DNA from: Deltaproteobacteria bacterium
Lineage (GTDB): Bacteria; Desulfobacterota; Desulfuromonadia; Desulfuromonadales; BM103
Reading direction: 5' to 3'
NCBI GenBank assembly: GCA_005774545.1
Contig: VAUL01000009.1
Span: 1-64,000 of the forward strand
Length of the DNA stretch: 64,000 nt
Within the stretch, counting starts at the first letter, position 1; every line of letters starts with the position of its first letter. The translations under genes were made by a program, and so were the position numbers. A model generated the notes under the pieces. The model saw only the letters and a program-made list of their open reading frames with translations, made no database searches and was not told the origin of the DNA. Shown here piece by piece: positions 1 to 9,790 of the stretch.

Positions 1-1
1 G

Positions 2-496
2 CCATCACCCGTCACGCTGCTCCTGGCCCTCCCCCGGCCGAAGGCCCTGCGCCGGGTCCTGCAGGGAGTCACGGCCGTCGGCATCAAGACCATCGTTCTC
101 CTCAACACCGCCCGGGTTGACAAGAGCTACTGGCAAAGCCCCCTGCTCCACCCCGACGCCCTGCGCGACGAACTGCTGCTCGGCCTTGAGCAGGGGCGCG
201 ACACCGCCCTGCCGCAGGTGCTGCTACGCCCGCGCTTTCGCCCCTTCGTCGAAGACGAACTCCCCGCCCTTGCCGCCGGCCGCCGCTGCCTGGTGGCCCA
301 TCCGGACGGCGCCGAGCCCTGTCCCTGCAACGTCGCCGGCCCGCTCGTCCTGGCCGTCGGCCCGGAAGGCGGCTTCGTTCCCTTCGAGGTCGACCTGCTC
401 TCCCGCCAGGGGTTTGAACCGGTCCATCTCGGGCCGCGCCCCCTGCGCGTGGAAGGTGCGGTGCCGGCCCTGCTGGGCCGTCTCATGCCCCTCTGA
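2..496 (+). CDS. rsmE: 16S rRNA m3U1498 methyltransferase RsmE (3' part)
   Basis: The C-terminal 164 residues of an RsmE-family SPOUT methyltransferase are present; the 5' end lies outside the window. RsmE methylates N3 of U1498 in 16S rRNA using SAM. The frame is open from base 2 to the TGA at 494-496. The SAM-binding SPOUT knot is recognisable from the family motifs AVGPEGGF and LGPRPLRVEGAV (family form: GPEGGF followed by LGxRILRxETA). An upstream stretch containing VTLLLALPRPKALRRVLQG matches the start of the knot domain. The final ETA-type motif reads VEGAV, a mild divergence. The length is consistent with roughly the last two thirds of a protein of about 240 residues. Confidence 0.9.
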   Translation, partial: PSPVTLLLALPRPKALRRVLQGVTAVGIKTIVLLNTARVDKSYWQSPLLHPDALRDELLLGLEQGRDTALPQVLLRPRFRPFVEDELPALAAGRRCLVAHPDGAEPCPCNVAGPLVLAVGPEGGFVPFEVDLLSRQGFEPVHLGPRPLRVEGAVPALLGRLMPL

Positions 497-739
497 ACCG
501 GCGCCTTTCATCCCTCGGAAAAGTTAGCAAAATATAATTCCGAAGGGGCGCGACCAGCCCTGATTAAAATGCCACCACAACTATTATAATCAATTAATAT
601 AATTTGTTTATTTTAATTTTAATACTTAAATTATAAAAGATTAAATTATACATTTTTAACTGGATTCGCGGGCGTCCTGCCAACATAATTGTATCTGCCT
701 GAACGGACGTCTTTTTTCGTCGCCACCAGGGAGAAAGTC
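497..739. other. AT-rich intergenic spacer
   Basis: This is a 243-base gap between rsmE and the next gene. The part from about 560 to 660 is almost pure A/T, in sharp contrast to the surrounding GC-rich DNA. It holds several TATAAT-like strings (for example TATAAT at 585-590 and TTGTTT at 604-609 followed by TAAATT at 627-632), so it probably carries the promoter of the downstream membrane protein, but no single promoter stands out. I see no RNA gene or open frame in it. Confidence 0.6.
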
Positions 740-1213
740 ATGCTCAGAAAAGTCAGGGCCGCCGTCATCAAAAGCACCCGCGCCTACCACCTGGCGGGAG
801 TCGTCACTCTGGCCTTTTTCGCCGCCGGGCTGAATCACCGGGCCACCGCCGACGTCATCACCCGCCATGTGATCTATACCGGGATCTTCTTCTTCTGCGT
901 CTGGGCCGCCTGCCGCCTGTTCACCGCCGGCGTGCAGCGCCGCCTGCACCTGGAAGGGGTCGAACCCCACGCCGCCGGCGACATGATCACAACCTTCGTC
1001 ATCTATCTGGAGATCATCAAGCACGTGGTGGGGGTCAGCTTCACCCTGGGATGGATCGCCGGGGTCATGGCCTGCTGGGATTTCCTCGGCGACCGCATGC
1101 TGATGGTGCCGCTGGCTTCCAGCGTGGCCGTCTCCCTGACCGCTTTCGCCGTCACTTTCGGCTTCAGCAGCTTCATCGACCATCTGCGCTGGCCGGCCAA
1201 GGACGAGGACTAG
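740..1213 (+). CDS. Small integral membrane protein of unknown function
   Basis: A 157-residue protein I cannot assign to a named family. Four hydrophobic stretches are visible, at about residues 14-30, 42-60, 78-112 and 120-142, separated by short basic or acidic loops, so it is probably a polytopic inner-membrane protein. The ATG at 740 is chosen over an in-frame ATG at 689 because GGGAGA sits just upstream and the extra residues look non-coding. It stands alone: an AT-rich spacer precedes it and a terminator hairpin follows 30 bases after the stop. No catalytic motif or cofactor site is visible. Confidence 0.6.
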   Translation: MLRKVRAAVIKSTRAYHLAGVVTLAFFAAGLNHRATADVITRHVIYTGIFFFCVWAACRLFTAGVQRRLHLEGVEPHAAGDMITTFVIYLEIIKHVVGVSFTLGWIAGVMACWDFLGDRMLMVPLASSVAVSLTAFAVTFGFSSFIDHLRWPAKDED

Positions 1214-1242
1214 ATTTCGGGAAAGCGTCGGGACGACGACCG

Positions 1243-1268
1243 AAGGGCCGGCTTGCTGCCGGCCCTTT
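1243..1268. terminator. Bidirectional intrinsic terminator
   Basis: A perfect 10-bp inverted repeat (1243-1252 with 1258-1267) with a 5-base loop is flanked by an A run and a T run. It lies between the convergent ends of the membrane protein gene (+) and the flavin-reductase-like gene (-) and can serve both. Confidence 0.75.
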
Positions 1269-1280
1269 CGCGTTTGCGGG

Positions 1281-1787
1281 TCAGGACGGGAAGATCGGGC
1301 GCAGCGGCCGCAGCGCGCAGAAATCGGGGTAGCCGGCGGGGTCGAGGATCAGCCCGCCGCGGTGCAGCAGCACAATGTCGCCGGCCAGTTCCGGCTCCCA
1401 CTCCCCCGGCACGATCCGGCCACGGGAACACTCGATCTGCAGGGCACACCCTTTCAGCAGCGGTGCGCAGACCGACCGTGCCGGCACCAGCTCGGCCTCG
1501 GTCCCGATGACAACGGGCGCGCTGGCGGCCCTGGCCACCAGCGCCGCCAGCTCCGGGCTCCCCGGAGCGGCAGGGATGTTGACGGCGAACGCCCCGTCCG
1601 CGGTCAAATCGCTGCCGGCAGGGATCCGGCCGGAACAGCCGGCGCGCAGTTCCGGCGGCACTCCGTCGACAACCGCCAGCCAGGAGGCAAGTACGGCGAC
1701 CGGCCCGGCCGGAGCGTACCAGGTCACTAGGCCGACCGGCGAACCGCTGACGGGGAGCCAGCCAACGCCACGGGATATCATCGTCAA
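1281..1787 (-). CDS. Flavin reductase-like (flavoredoxin-type) protein
   Basis: A 168-residue protein resembling the flavin reductase-like split-barrel family, which binds FMN. The N-terminal part has the family pattern of a V-T-W segment followed by a hydrophobic strand containing ASWLAVV and then PPELRAGC. A central GAFAVNIPA matches the GxFxVNIPs motif, and a later GCALQIECS fits the strand where many family members carry E/C residues. Flavoredoxin-type members are common in anaerobes as small FMN electron carriers or reductases. The substrate cannot be told from sequence. The gene stands alone, divergent from the Rrf2 gene. The ATG at 1787 follows GGAGG. Confidence 0.7.
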   Translation of the reverse strand: MTMISRGVGWLPVSGSPVGLVTWYAPAGPVAVLASWLAVVDGVPPELRAGCSGRIPAGSDLTADGAFAVNIPAAPGSPELAALVARAASAPVVIGTEAELVPARSVCAPLLKGCALQIECSRGRIVPGEWEPELAGDIVLLHRGGLILDPAGYPDFCALRPLRPIFPS

Positions 1788-1813
1788 CCTCCAGGCAGGG
1801 AAAGTCCCTTCAA

Positions 1814-1840
1814 ATTATAGGGGAACGGCACGCGATGCAA
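1814..1840 (-). promoter_or_regulatory. Candidate sigma70 promoter for the flavin-reductase-like gene
   Basis: On the - strand a perfect TATAAT (1814-1819) lies 27 bases upstream of the start codon. A TTGCAT (1835-1840) is placed 15 bases further upstream, which is a short spacing. The -10 match is convincing; the -35 is weaker. Confidence 0.5.
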
Positions 1841-1861
1841 CCCATCTTCCCCGGGGAATTC

Positions 1862-1890
1862 TTGACACGGGAAGTGAACTTTACTAAAAG
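1862..1890 (+). promoter_or_regulatory. Candidate sigma70 promoter of the Rrf2 gene
   Basis: A perfect TTGACA (1862-1867) is followed 17 bases later by TAAAAG (1885-1890), 32 bases before the ATG. A strong GGAGG ribosome binding site follows at 1910-1914. Rrf2 regulators often repress their own promoter, so an operator may overlap this site, but I see no clear palindrome. Confidence 0.55.
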
Positions 1891-1921
1891 ATAGAATAAC
1901 AGAAGATACGGAGGTTTCACC

Positions 1922-2389
1922 ATGCGATTGTCGACCAAGAGTCGTTACGGGCTGCGCGCCATCTTCGACATGGCCTACCACGCCGGCACCCTCCCGGCCC
2001 AGATCAAGGACATCAGCCGCCGCCAGAATATTTCGCCGCGCTACCTCGAACAGATCTTCCAGGACCTGAAAAAGGCCGGCCTGCTCAAGAGCCGCCGCGG
2101 CCCCCAGGGCGGGTATTACCTGGCGCGCAAACCCCATGAAATCAGCGTCATGGACATCATCCACGCGACCGAGGGGGAGATGGCCCTGGTCGATTGCGTC
2201 AAGGTCGCCAAGCGCGGGAAGAAGGGGTGCGAGTTCGACAACCAGTGCGTGACCCAGCAGGTCTGGGCGGAAGCCAGCCGCAAACTCAACGAGTACCTCG
2301 GCTCGATCACCATCAAGGATCTGTGCGACCGCGGCTATGCGCTGGGGCTGGAGAAAGAGCTCGACCACCGCTTCATGTACTTCATCTGA
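1922..2389 (+). CDS. Rrf2/IscR-like transcriptional regulator
   Basis: A 155-residue Rrf2-family winged-helix regulator. The N-terminus MRLSTKSRYGLRAIFDMA and the recognition segment around RYLEQIFQDLKKAGLL-KSRRGPQGGYYLA are diagnostic. Three cysteines at residues 92, 103 and 109 sit where IscR has its [2Fe-2S] ligands (C92, C98, C104 in E. coli), so a redox- or Fe-S-responsive regulator is likely, with a longer first spacing. No isc genes follow; the next genes are larE and a nuclease, 31 bases downstream and probably co-transcribed. The target genes are unknown. The ATG follows GGAGG with good spacing. Confidence 0.9.
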   Translation: MRLSTKSRYGLRAIFDMAYHAGTLPAQIKDISRRQNISPRYLEQIFQDLKKAGLLKSRRGPQGGYYLARKPHEISVMDIIHATEGEMALVDCVKVAKRGKKGCEFDNQCVTQQVWAEASRKLNEYLGSITIKDLCDRGYALGLEKELDHRFMYFI

Positions 2390-2420
2390 GCCGCCGGCAC
2401 GGCGGCGTTCCCGACCCATC

Positions 2421-3251
2421 ATGACTGTCGATCAGAAGCTGCAGCACCTCAACCGGATCCTCGAGGAATCGGGCTCCGTTCTCGTCGCTTTTTCGGGGGG
2501 GGTCGACTCGACCTTCCTGCTCTGGGCTGCCTGCCGGGCCCTTGGCGCCGACCGGGTGGTGGCCCTGACCGCCACGTCGCCGACCTATCCCGAGTCCGAG
2601 TTTGCCGAGAGCCGCGACCTGGCCCGCCGCCTCGGCGTGCGCCAGGTCGTCGTGGACAGCAACGAGCTGGAGATTCCCGGTTTTGCCGACAACCCTCCCC
2701 GCCGCTGCTATCACTGCAAGCACGAACTGTTCACCCTGTGCGTGGCCAAAGCCGGCGAACTGGGGCTGGCCGCGGTCCTCGACGGCGCCAACCGCGACGA
2801 CCTGGCCGACTTTCGCCCCGGCCGGGACGCGGCCCGCGAACTCGGCATCCGCTCGCCGCTGCTCGAGGCCGGCCTGGGCAAGGAGGAGATCCGCGAATTG
2901 AGCCGCCGGGCGGGGCTGCCGACTGCGGAGAAGCAGCCGTTTGCCTGCCTGGCCTCGCGCTTCCCCTATGGCACCACGATCACCGCCGAGCGCCTGCGCC
3001 AGGTCGATCGCTGCGAGAGCTTCCTGCGCGCACGCGGCTTCGTCACCTTCCGGGTGCGCTACCACGGCGACACGGCCCGCATCGAACTGGCCGTCGGCGA
3101 CATGCCGCGCCTCCTCGAACCGGGGCTGCGCCGGGAACTGCTCGCCGAGTTCAAGGCCGCCGGCTTCATCTACGTGGCCCTCGACCTCGAAGGGTACCGC
3201 ACCGGCAGCATGAACGCCGGGCTCCCCCCCGCCGCCGCCAACCAACCGTGA
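2421..3251 (+). CDS. larE: LarE-type ATP-dependent sulfur transferase
   Basis: A 276-residue PP-loop protein of the LarE family. LarE adenylates a carboxylate of a pyridinium dinucleotide and inserts sulfur during nickel-pincer nucleotide synthesis for lactate racemase and related enzymes. The PP-loop SGGVDS is at residues 25-30. C176 in the segment FACLASRFPYG matches the sacrificial cysteine of Lactobacillus LarE in position, and an extra CxxC pair (C96, C99, in RRCYHCKHE) is present. Such three-cysteine LarE proteins are thought to carry an Fe-S cluster that relays sulfur. No larB, larC or racemase gene is nearby. There is no good ribosome binding site before the ATG at 2421, so translation may be coupled to the regulator gene upstream. 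Confidence 0.85.
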   Translation: MTVDQKLQHLNRILEESGSVLVAFSGGVDSTFLLWAACRALGADRVVALTATSPTYPESEFAESRDLARRLGVRQVVVDSNELEIPGFADNPPRRCYHCKHELFTLCVAKAGELGLAAVLDGANRDDLADFRPGRDAARELGIRSPLLEAGLGKEEIRELSRRAGLPTAEKQPFACLASRFPYGTTITAERLRQVDRCESFLRARGFVTFRVRYHGDTARIELAVGDMPRLLEPGLRRELLAEFKAAGFIYVALDLEGYRTGSMNAGLPPAAANQP

Positions 3252-3772
3252 GCATCCGCCGCCTGCTGTTCTGCGCCGGGCTCTGCCTCTGCCTGGCGGC
3301 GGCCGCCCCGGGCCGGGGTGCCGCGGCCGGCACTGCTACCGGCACCGTTACCTGGATTTACGACGCCGACACCTTTGAAATCGCCCCGCACGGCAAGGTG
3401 CGGCTGCTCGGCATCGATGCCCCGGAAAAGGACGCCTCGGATCGGGACCGGGCCTTCCAGAAGCTGGGGGTCGCCCGCAAGCGGCTGCGGCCGGTACACG
3501 GCGAGGGGCTGGCCTGGTGCCTGCACAACGTCAAGGGGCGGCAGGTGACCCTTTCCTTCGATCGCGAGCGCCGCGACCGGCACGGTCGCCTGCTGGCCTA
3601 CGTCACCCTGCCGGACGGCCGGCTGGTCAACCGCCTGCTCATCGAGGAAGGGCTGGTTGTCGTCTACCGGCGCTTCGACATCGCCCGCAAGGGCGACTTC
3701 CTCGCCGCCGAAACGGGCGCCCGCAAACGCGGGGTCGGGCTCTGGCGTGGCGCGGGCCATTCCGAGCATTAA
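3248..3772 (+). CDS. Secreted thermonuclease-like (SNase family) nuclease
   Basis: A 174-residue staphylococcal-nuclease-fold protein. The N-terminus has basic residues followed by a hydrophobic core and an Ala-rich cleavage region (about residues 1-27), a Sec signal peptide. The catalytic pattern of the family is visible: DADTFEI, then RLLGIDAPE with the Arg and Glu, then RDRHGRLLAYV with the second Arg. It probably cleaves nucleic acid in the periplasm or outside the cell with Ca2+. The GTG start at 3248 overlaps the larE stop (GTGA), so the two are translationally coupled even though the functions look unrelated. Confidence 0.85.
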   Translation: MSIRRLLFCAGLCLCLAAAAPGRGAAAGTATGTVTWIYDADTFEIAPHGKVRLLGIDAPEKDASDRDRAFQKLGVARKRLRPVHGEGLAWCLHNVKGRQVTLSFDRERRDRHGRLLAYVTLPDGRLVNRLLIEEGLVVVYRRFDIARKGDFLAAETGARKRGVGLWRGAGHSEH

Positions 3773-5330
<1,558 letters not shown>

Positions 5331-5353
5331 GAGCTGAGGGAGAACGCCCATCT

Positions 5354-5385
5354 GCGGCGTACCCTCAAGGTACGCCGCGCTTTTT
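5354..5385 (+). terminator. Intrinsic terminator of gdhA
   Basis: A perfect 10-bp stem (5354-5363 with 5369-5378), 5-base loop, and GC followed by five T residues, 24 bases after the gdhA stop. Confidence 0.85.
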
Positions 5386-5451
5386 GGCCGACGGGCGCCT
5401 GGCCTCTGGGCATGTTTGCCCAGCCCGGCAACCTTGGCCTGAAAAACGCTG

Positions 5452-5487
5452 CGAGCAGGGCCCGGCATTATTGCCGGGCCCTGCTCG
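5452..5487. terminator. Second strong hairpin after gdhA
   Basis: A perfect 15-bp inverted repeat (5452-5466 with 5473-5487) with loop ATTATT. Only a short T-poor tail follows (TTAATC), so it may act as a secondary terminator, a 3'-end stabiliser or a leader element of the next gene, whose ATG is 88 bases away. Confidence 0.5.
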
Positions 5488-5575
5488 TTAATCTCCATTG
5501 CCGCTTTGCTTTGACCGGTTTAGAATCACCGGGCGAACCCCGCGCGTTTTGCAAATGAGCAAACAGGAGCGACTG

Positions 5576-8161
5576 ATGGACAAAAGCACCCGCGTTTCCA
5601 CCGGCCTCCCCGGCCTGGACAGCATCCTCGACGGTCTGCGCATCGGCGACAACGTGGTCTGGCGGGTCGACAGCATCGCCGACTACAAGGCCTTCGTCAC
5701 CCCCTACGTGCGGCAGGCGCTCAACGACGACCGCCGCGTGGTCTACATGCGCTTCGGCCGCCACGAGCCGCTGGTCGTTTCGGCGCCGAACGTGGTGACC
5801 TACCAGCTCGACGCCTTCCAGGGGTTCGAGTCGTTCGCCTCGAAGGTTCATGCCATCGCCACCGAGGAGGGACGCTACGCCTTCTACGTCTTCGACTGTC
5901 TCTCCGACCTCCTGTCGGCCTGGGCCACCGACCAGGTGATCGGCAACTTCTTCCAGGTGACCTGCCCGTACCTGTTCGAGCTCGACACCGTGGCCTATTT
6001 CGCCCTGATGCGCGGCAGCCACTCCTTCAAGACCACCGCGCGGATCCGCGAGACCACCCAGGTGATGATCGGCGTGCACACCTGGCGCGAGACGATGCAC
6101 GTCCACCCGATCAAGGTCTGGCAGCGCCATTCCCCGACCATGTTCCTGCCGCACGCCCAGGCCGGTGAAAACTTCCTGCCGGTGACCGGCAGCTTCGAGG
6201 CGACCGAACTCCTCTCCAGCATCAGCCGGCGCGGCACCGAGAGCGGCCGCCGCCAGCTCGACTACTGGGACCGCCTGTTCCTGCAGGCGGAGGATCTGAT
6301 CGCCAAGGGGAGCCCGCCGGAAGAGACCGCGCCGATGGTCGACCAGCTCTGCCGGCTGATGATCGGCCGCGAGGACCGCATCCTGTCGCTCGCCCGCGCC
6401 TACCTGTCGCTGGAAGACCTGCTCGGCATCAAGGCGCGCATGATCGGCACCGGCTTCGTCGGCGGCAAAGCCGCCGGTATGCTGCTGGCCCGGCGCATCC
6501 TCCTGGCCGACCGGGGCTTCGACTGGCGGAACCACCTCGAGCAGCACGACTCGTTCTTCGTCGGCTCCGACGTCTACTACTCGTACATCGTCCACAACGG
6601 CTGGTGGAAGCTGCTGATGCAGCAGAAGACCGAGGACGGCTATTTCAGCGTGGCCACCGAGCTGCGCGAGCGGATGCGCCAGGGGGAATTCCCCGAGGAG
6701 ATTCGCGAGGCGTTCCAGCAGATGCTCGAGTACTTCGGCCAGTACCCGATCATCGTCCGCTCCAGCTCCCTTCTGGAGGACGGCTTCGGCAACGCCTTCG
6801 CCGGCAAGTACGAGAGCTACTTCCTCCCCAACCAGGGCTCCCCGGAGGAGCGCTGCGCCCGACTGGAGGAGGTGGTGCGGGCGATCTTCGCCAGCACCAT
6901 GGGGGAGGATGCCCTCGCCTATCGCCGCCAGCGCGGACTCGACCGGATGGAGGAGCAGATGGGCCTGCTCATCCAGCGCGTCTCGGGGGGCTACCACGGC
7001 CACTACTACTTTCCCGATCTGGCCGGGGTCGGCGTCTCCTACAACACCTTCGTCTGGTCGAAGGAGATGGACCCCAGGGCCGGCATGCTCCGCCTGGTGC
7101 TGGGGCTGGGAACCCGCGCCGTCGACCGCGTCGAGGGCGATTATCCGCGCATCGTCGCCCTCGATGCGCCGCTCAAGCGGCCGCTCAAGGGGTTCGACGA
7201 CGCCCGCCGCTTCGCCCAGCGCGACGTCGACCTGATCAACGTCGAAAGCAACCGCCCCGAAACCGTCTCCCTGCTCGACCTGTTCCGCCAGAACCTGGAG
7301 ATCGACTGGGCGCGCTTTGCCGTCCCCGACTGGGAGACCACCAAGCGCCTGGAGGAACGCGGCGGGAAGGGGCAGAAGGTCTGGCTGCTGACCTTCGACA
7401 CCCTGCTCTCGGAAGGGCCGTTCACCGCCCTGATGCAGCGCATGCTCAAGACCCTGGAAGGGGTCTACCGCTACCCGATCGATGTCGAGTTCACCGTCAA
7501 CTTCGACACGGCCGGCACCCCGGTCCTCAACGTGGTCCAGTGCCGGCCGCTGCAGACCAAGGGGGAGGGGCAGAAGGTCGAGATTCCGCAGGGGATCGGC
7601 GAGGAGCGGGTGTTCTTCGCCACCGAGGGGCACTTCATGGGGGGGAGCATCGCCCAGACGATCCGGCGCATCATCCTGGTCGACTCGGAGGAGTACATCC
7701 GCCTGCCGCTGCCGGAGAAGTACGAGGTGGCGCGCGTCATCGGCCGGCTCAACAAGCGGCTCGGCGACCGCCGCGAGGTGCCGACCCTGCTGATGGGGCC
7801 GGGGCGTTGGGGGACCTCCACGCCGTCGCTCGGCGTGCCGGTGACCTTCGCCGAACTGAACAACATCACCGCCCTGGCCGAGGTAGCCTTCCCCGGCGGC
7901 AACCTGATGCCGGAACTCTCCTTCGGCACCCACTTCTTCCAGGACCTGGTCGAGGCCGACATCTTCTACGTGGCGCTCTTCCCCGACAGCGAGTTCTGCA
8001 CCTTCAGCAAGGGGTGGCTGGAGGAGCTGCCCAACGCGCTGGAGGGGCTCATGCCGGCCAGCAGCCGCTACAAGAAGGTGGTCAAGGTCTACAACCTCCC
8101 CGGCGAGGGGCTGCAGCTGATGGCCGACGTGGTCAGCCAGCGGCTGCTGTGCTACCGTTAG
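5576..8161 (+). CDS. KaiC-like plus PEP/pyruvate-binding (ATP-grasp) protein
   Basis: An 861-residue protein. Residues about 8-230 resemble a KaiC/RecA-like domain (STGLPGLDSILDGL, YVFDCLSDLLSAW) but lack a Walker A loop. Residues about 290-655 are the ATP-grasp, PEP/pyruvate-binding domain of pyruvate phosphate dikinase and PEP synthase (GTGFVGGKAAGML, IVRSSSLLEDGFGNAF, GKYESYF, NVVQCRPLQT). Residues about 660-861 form a conserved-looking tail with GPGRWGTSTPSLGVPV and GTHFFQDLVEA. The mobile phospho-histidine domain (GGxTSHAA) and the PEP-binding TIM barrel are absent, so it is not a dikinase. Its substrate is unknown. The ATG at 5576 is preferred over 5498 and 5555 because AGGAG lies 8-12 bases before it. 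The gene is monocistronic and followed by a terminator. Confidence 0.8.
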   Translation: MDKSTRVSTGLPGLDSILDGLRIGDNVVWRVDSIADYKAFVTPYVRQALNDDRRVVYMRFGRHEPLVVSAPNVVTYQLDAFQGFESFASKVHAIATEEGRYAFYVFDCLSDLLSAWATDQVIGNFFQVTCPYLFELDTVAYFALMRGSHSFKTTARIRETTQVMIGVHTWRETMHVHPIKVWQRHSPTMFLPHAQAGENFLPVTGSFEATELLSSISRRGTESGRRQLDYWDRLFLQAEDLIAKGSPPEETAPMVDQLCRLMIGREDRILSLARAYLSLEDLLGIKARMIGTGFVGGKAAGMLLARRILLADRGFDWRNHLEQHDSFFVGSDVYYSYIVHNGWWKLLMQQKTEDGYFSVATELRERMRQGEFPEEIREAFQQMLEYFGQYPIIVRSSSLLEDGFGNAFAGKYESYFLPNQGSPEERCARLEEVVRAIFASTMGEDALAYRRQRGLDRMEEQMGLLIQRVSGGYHGHYYFPDLAGVGVSYNTFVWSKEMDPRAGMLRLVLGLGTRAVDRVEGDYPRIVALDAPLKRPLKGFDDARRFAQRDVDLINVESNRPETVSLLDLFRQNLEIDWARFAVPDWETTKRLEERGGKGQKVWLLTFDTLLSEGPFTALMQRMLKTLEGVYRYPIDVEFTVNFDTAGTPVLNVVQCRPLQTKGEGQKVEIPQGIGEERVFFATEGHFMGGSIAQTIRRIILVDSEEYIRLPLPEKYEVARVIGRLNKRLGDRREVPTLLMGPGRWGTSTPSLGVPVTFAELNNITALAEVAFPGGNLMPELSFGTHFFQDLVEADIFYVALFPDSEFCTFSKGWLEELPNALEGLMPASSRYKKVVKVYNLPGEGLQLMADVVSQRLLCYR

Positions 8162-8182
8162 CCGGCACAAAATACGACAACG

Positions 8183-8213
8183 AAAGGCCCGGCAGCGATG
8201 CCGGGCCTTTTCT
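8183..8213. terminator. Bidirectional intrinsic terminator
   Basis: A perfect 12-bp stem (8183-8194 with 8199-8210), 4-base loop, A run on the left and T run on the right. It lies between convergent genes and can serve both strands. Confidence 0.85.
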
Positions 8214-8226
8214 GTTGCCGAGCCGG

Positions 8227-9696
8227 CTAGCGGCGCCGTCCGCCGCCGAAGAGGGCGCCCAGGGCCCCGCGGATCAGCTGCCGGCCGAGGCTGCTGCCGA
8301 TGGCCCGGGCGGCGCTCTTGGCCGCCGCCTCCCAGATCTCCTCGCGGCCGCCGCGTGCTTCCTGGCGGGCCGCTTCCTGCTCCGCGCGCGCCTGTTCGAC
8401 CTGCTGCTGCGCCCGGGCCGCGCGCTCCTGCAGGAGTTCGCAGGCCGACTCGCGGTCCACGGCCTGCTCGTAATGCCCCGCCAGCAGGGAACTGCGGACC
8501 ACCGCGCCGCGCTCGGCCTCGGACAGCGGCTGCAGCCGGCTGCGCGGCGGCCGCACCCAGGCCCGCTGGACGACGGAGGGGACCCCCTTGGCATCGAGCA
8601 CCGAGACCAGGGCCTCGCCGACGCCGAGGTCCATGATCGCCGTCTCGACGGCGAGCTTCGGGTTGGCGCGGAACGTTTCGGCCGCGGTCTTGACCGCCTT
8701 CTGGTCGCGCGGCGTGAAGGCGCGCAGGGCATGCTGGACCTTCAGGCCCAGCTGGCCGAGAACGGTATCGGGAAGGTCGATGGGGTTCTGGGTGATGAAG
8801 TAGACGCCGACCCCCTTGGAGCGGATCAGCCGCACCACCTGCTCGATCTGGTCGATCAGCGCCTTCGGCGCATCGTCGAACAGCAGGTGGGCCTCGTCGA
8901 AAAAGAAGACCAGCTTCGGCTTCGGCGGGTCGCCGACCTCGGGGAGCCGCTCGAACAGTTCGGCCAGCAGCCAGAGCAGGAAGGTGGCGTACAGCCGCGG
9001 CGAACGCATCAGCTTGTCGGCGGCGAGGATATTGATCACGCCGCGGCCGCCGTCGGTCTGCATCAGGTCGTCGAGATCAAGGGCCGGCTCACCGAAGAAG
9101 CGGTCGCCCCCCTGCTCCTCCAGCACCAGCAGGCCGCGCTGGATGGCGCCGACGCTGGCCGCCGAGACGTTGCCGTACGCGGTGCGCAGCTCATTGGCCT
9201 GGTCGGCGACGAAGGCGGCCATGGCACGCAGGTCCTTGAGGTCGAGCAGGAGCAGCCCCTGATCGTCAGCCACCTTGAAGATGACGTTGAGCACCCCTTC
9301 CTGGGTCTCGTTGAGGCCGAGGATGCGGGCGAAGAGCTGCGGCCCCATTTCGGAGACGGTGGTGCGCACCGGATGGCCGGCCTCGCCGAACAGATCCCAG
9401 AAGGTGACCGGGTAGCTGCGGTAGTAGTCGTCGCCGAGGCCGAACTGGCCGGCGCGTTCGCGCACCTTCGGGTGATCGCCGCCGGCCTGCGCCAACCCGG
9501 TGAGGTCCCCCTTGATGTCGGCCAGGAAGACCGGCACGCCGCCGTCGCTGAACGCTTCGGCCAGCACCCTCAAGGAGACGGTCTTCCCCGTGCCGGTCGC
9601 CCCGGCGATCAGGCCGTGGCGGTTCGCCACCCCCGGCAGCACATCGATGTCGCCCTCGCCCCGGGCCAGCCACCAGGTCAAATCACGCTCGCTCAT
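8227..9696 (-). CDS. HerA/YjgR-type (DUF853) ATPase
   Basis: A 489-residue P-loop ATPase of the YjgR/DUF853 group, relatives of the HerA-FtsK translocases. Walker A is GATGTGKT at residues 32-39, and Walker B is in [12 protein letters not shown]. Other family segments include [16 protein letters not shown] and [25 protein letters not shown] (split over the usual arginine-finger region). The C-terminal 90 residues are rich in Ala, Arg and Glu and end in a Gly-rich basic tail. The cellular role of this family is not settled; a DNA-linked motor is usually suggested. The ATG at 9696 is preceded by GGAGGAG; the longer open frame upstream looks non-coding. It is a single-gene unit. Confidence 0.85.
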   Translation of the reverse strand: MSERDLTWWLARGEGDIDVLPGVANRHGLIAGATGTGKTVSLRVLAEAFSDGGVPVFLADIKGDLTGLAQAGGDHPKVRERAGQFGLGDDYYRSYPVTFWDLFGEAGHPVRTTVSEMGPQLFARILGLNETQEGVLNVIFKVADDQGLLLLDLKDLRAMAAFVADQANELRTAYGNVSAASVGAIQRGLLVLEEQGGDRFFGEPALDLDDLMQTDGGRGVINILAADKLMRSPRLYATFLLWLLAELFERLPEVGDPPKPKLVFFFDEAHLLFDDAPKALIDQIEQVVRLIRSKGVGVYFITQNPIDLPDTVLGQLGLKVQHALRAFTPRDQKAVKTAAETFRANPKLAVETAIMDLGVGEALVSVLDAKGVPSVVQRAWVRPPRSRLQPLSEAERGAVVRSSLLAGHYEQAVDRESACELLQERAARAQQQVEQARAEQEAARQEARGGREEIWEAAAKSAARAIGSSLGRQLIRGALGALFGGGRRR

Positions 9697-9731
9697 CCAG
9701 CTCCTCCTGCAGCAGTCGATAGGATCCGCTG

Positions 9732-9760
9732 ATTGTAAACCGGCCGGGCGATTCCGACAA
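9732..9760 (-). promoter_or_regulatory. Candidate sigma70 promoter of the HerA-type gene
   Basis: On the - strand TTGTCG (9755-9760) and TACAAT (9732-9737) are separated by 17 bases, 36 bases before the ATG. Confidence 0.55.
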
Positions 9761-9790
9761 CGGGAATGCACGGTTGCGGGCGGGGCGCCC

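Noticed and set aside
511-545. Terminator after rsmE
   Set aside because: The inverted repeat (CCCTCGGAA with TTCCGAAGGG) is imperfect, has a 17-base AT-rich loop and is not followed by a T run.
5576-8161. Calling the protein pyruvate phosphate dikinase or PEP synthase
   Set aside because: Only the ATP-grasp domain is shared. The phospho-histidine domain and the PEP/pyruvate barrel are absent.
5468-8170. Long open frames antisense to real genes, for example here and at 11428-14142 and 3963-5498
   Set aside because: They mirror GC-rich codon usage of the true genes, show low-complexity sequence and match no family, while the opposite strand encodes recognisable proteins.
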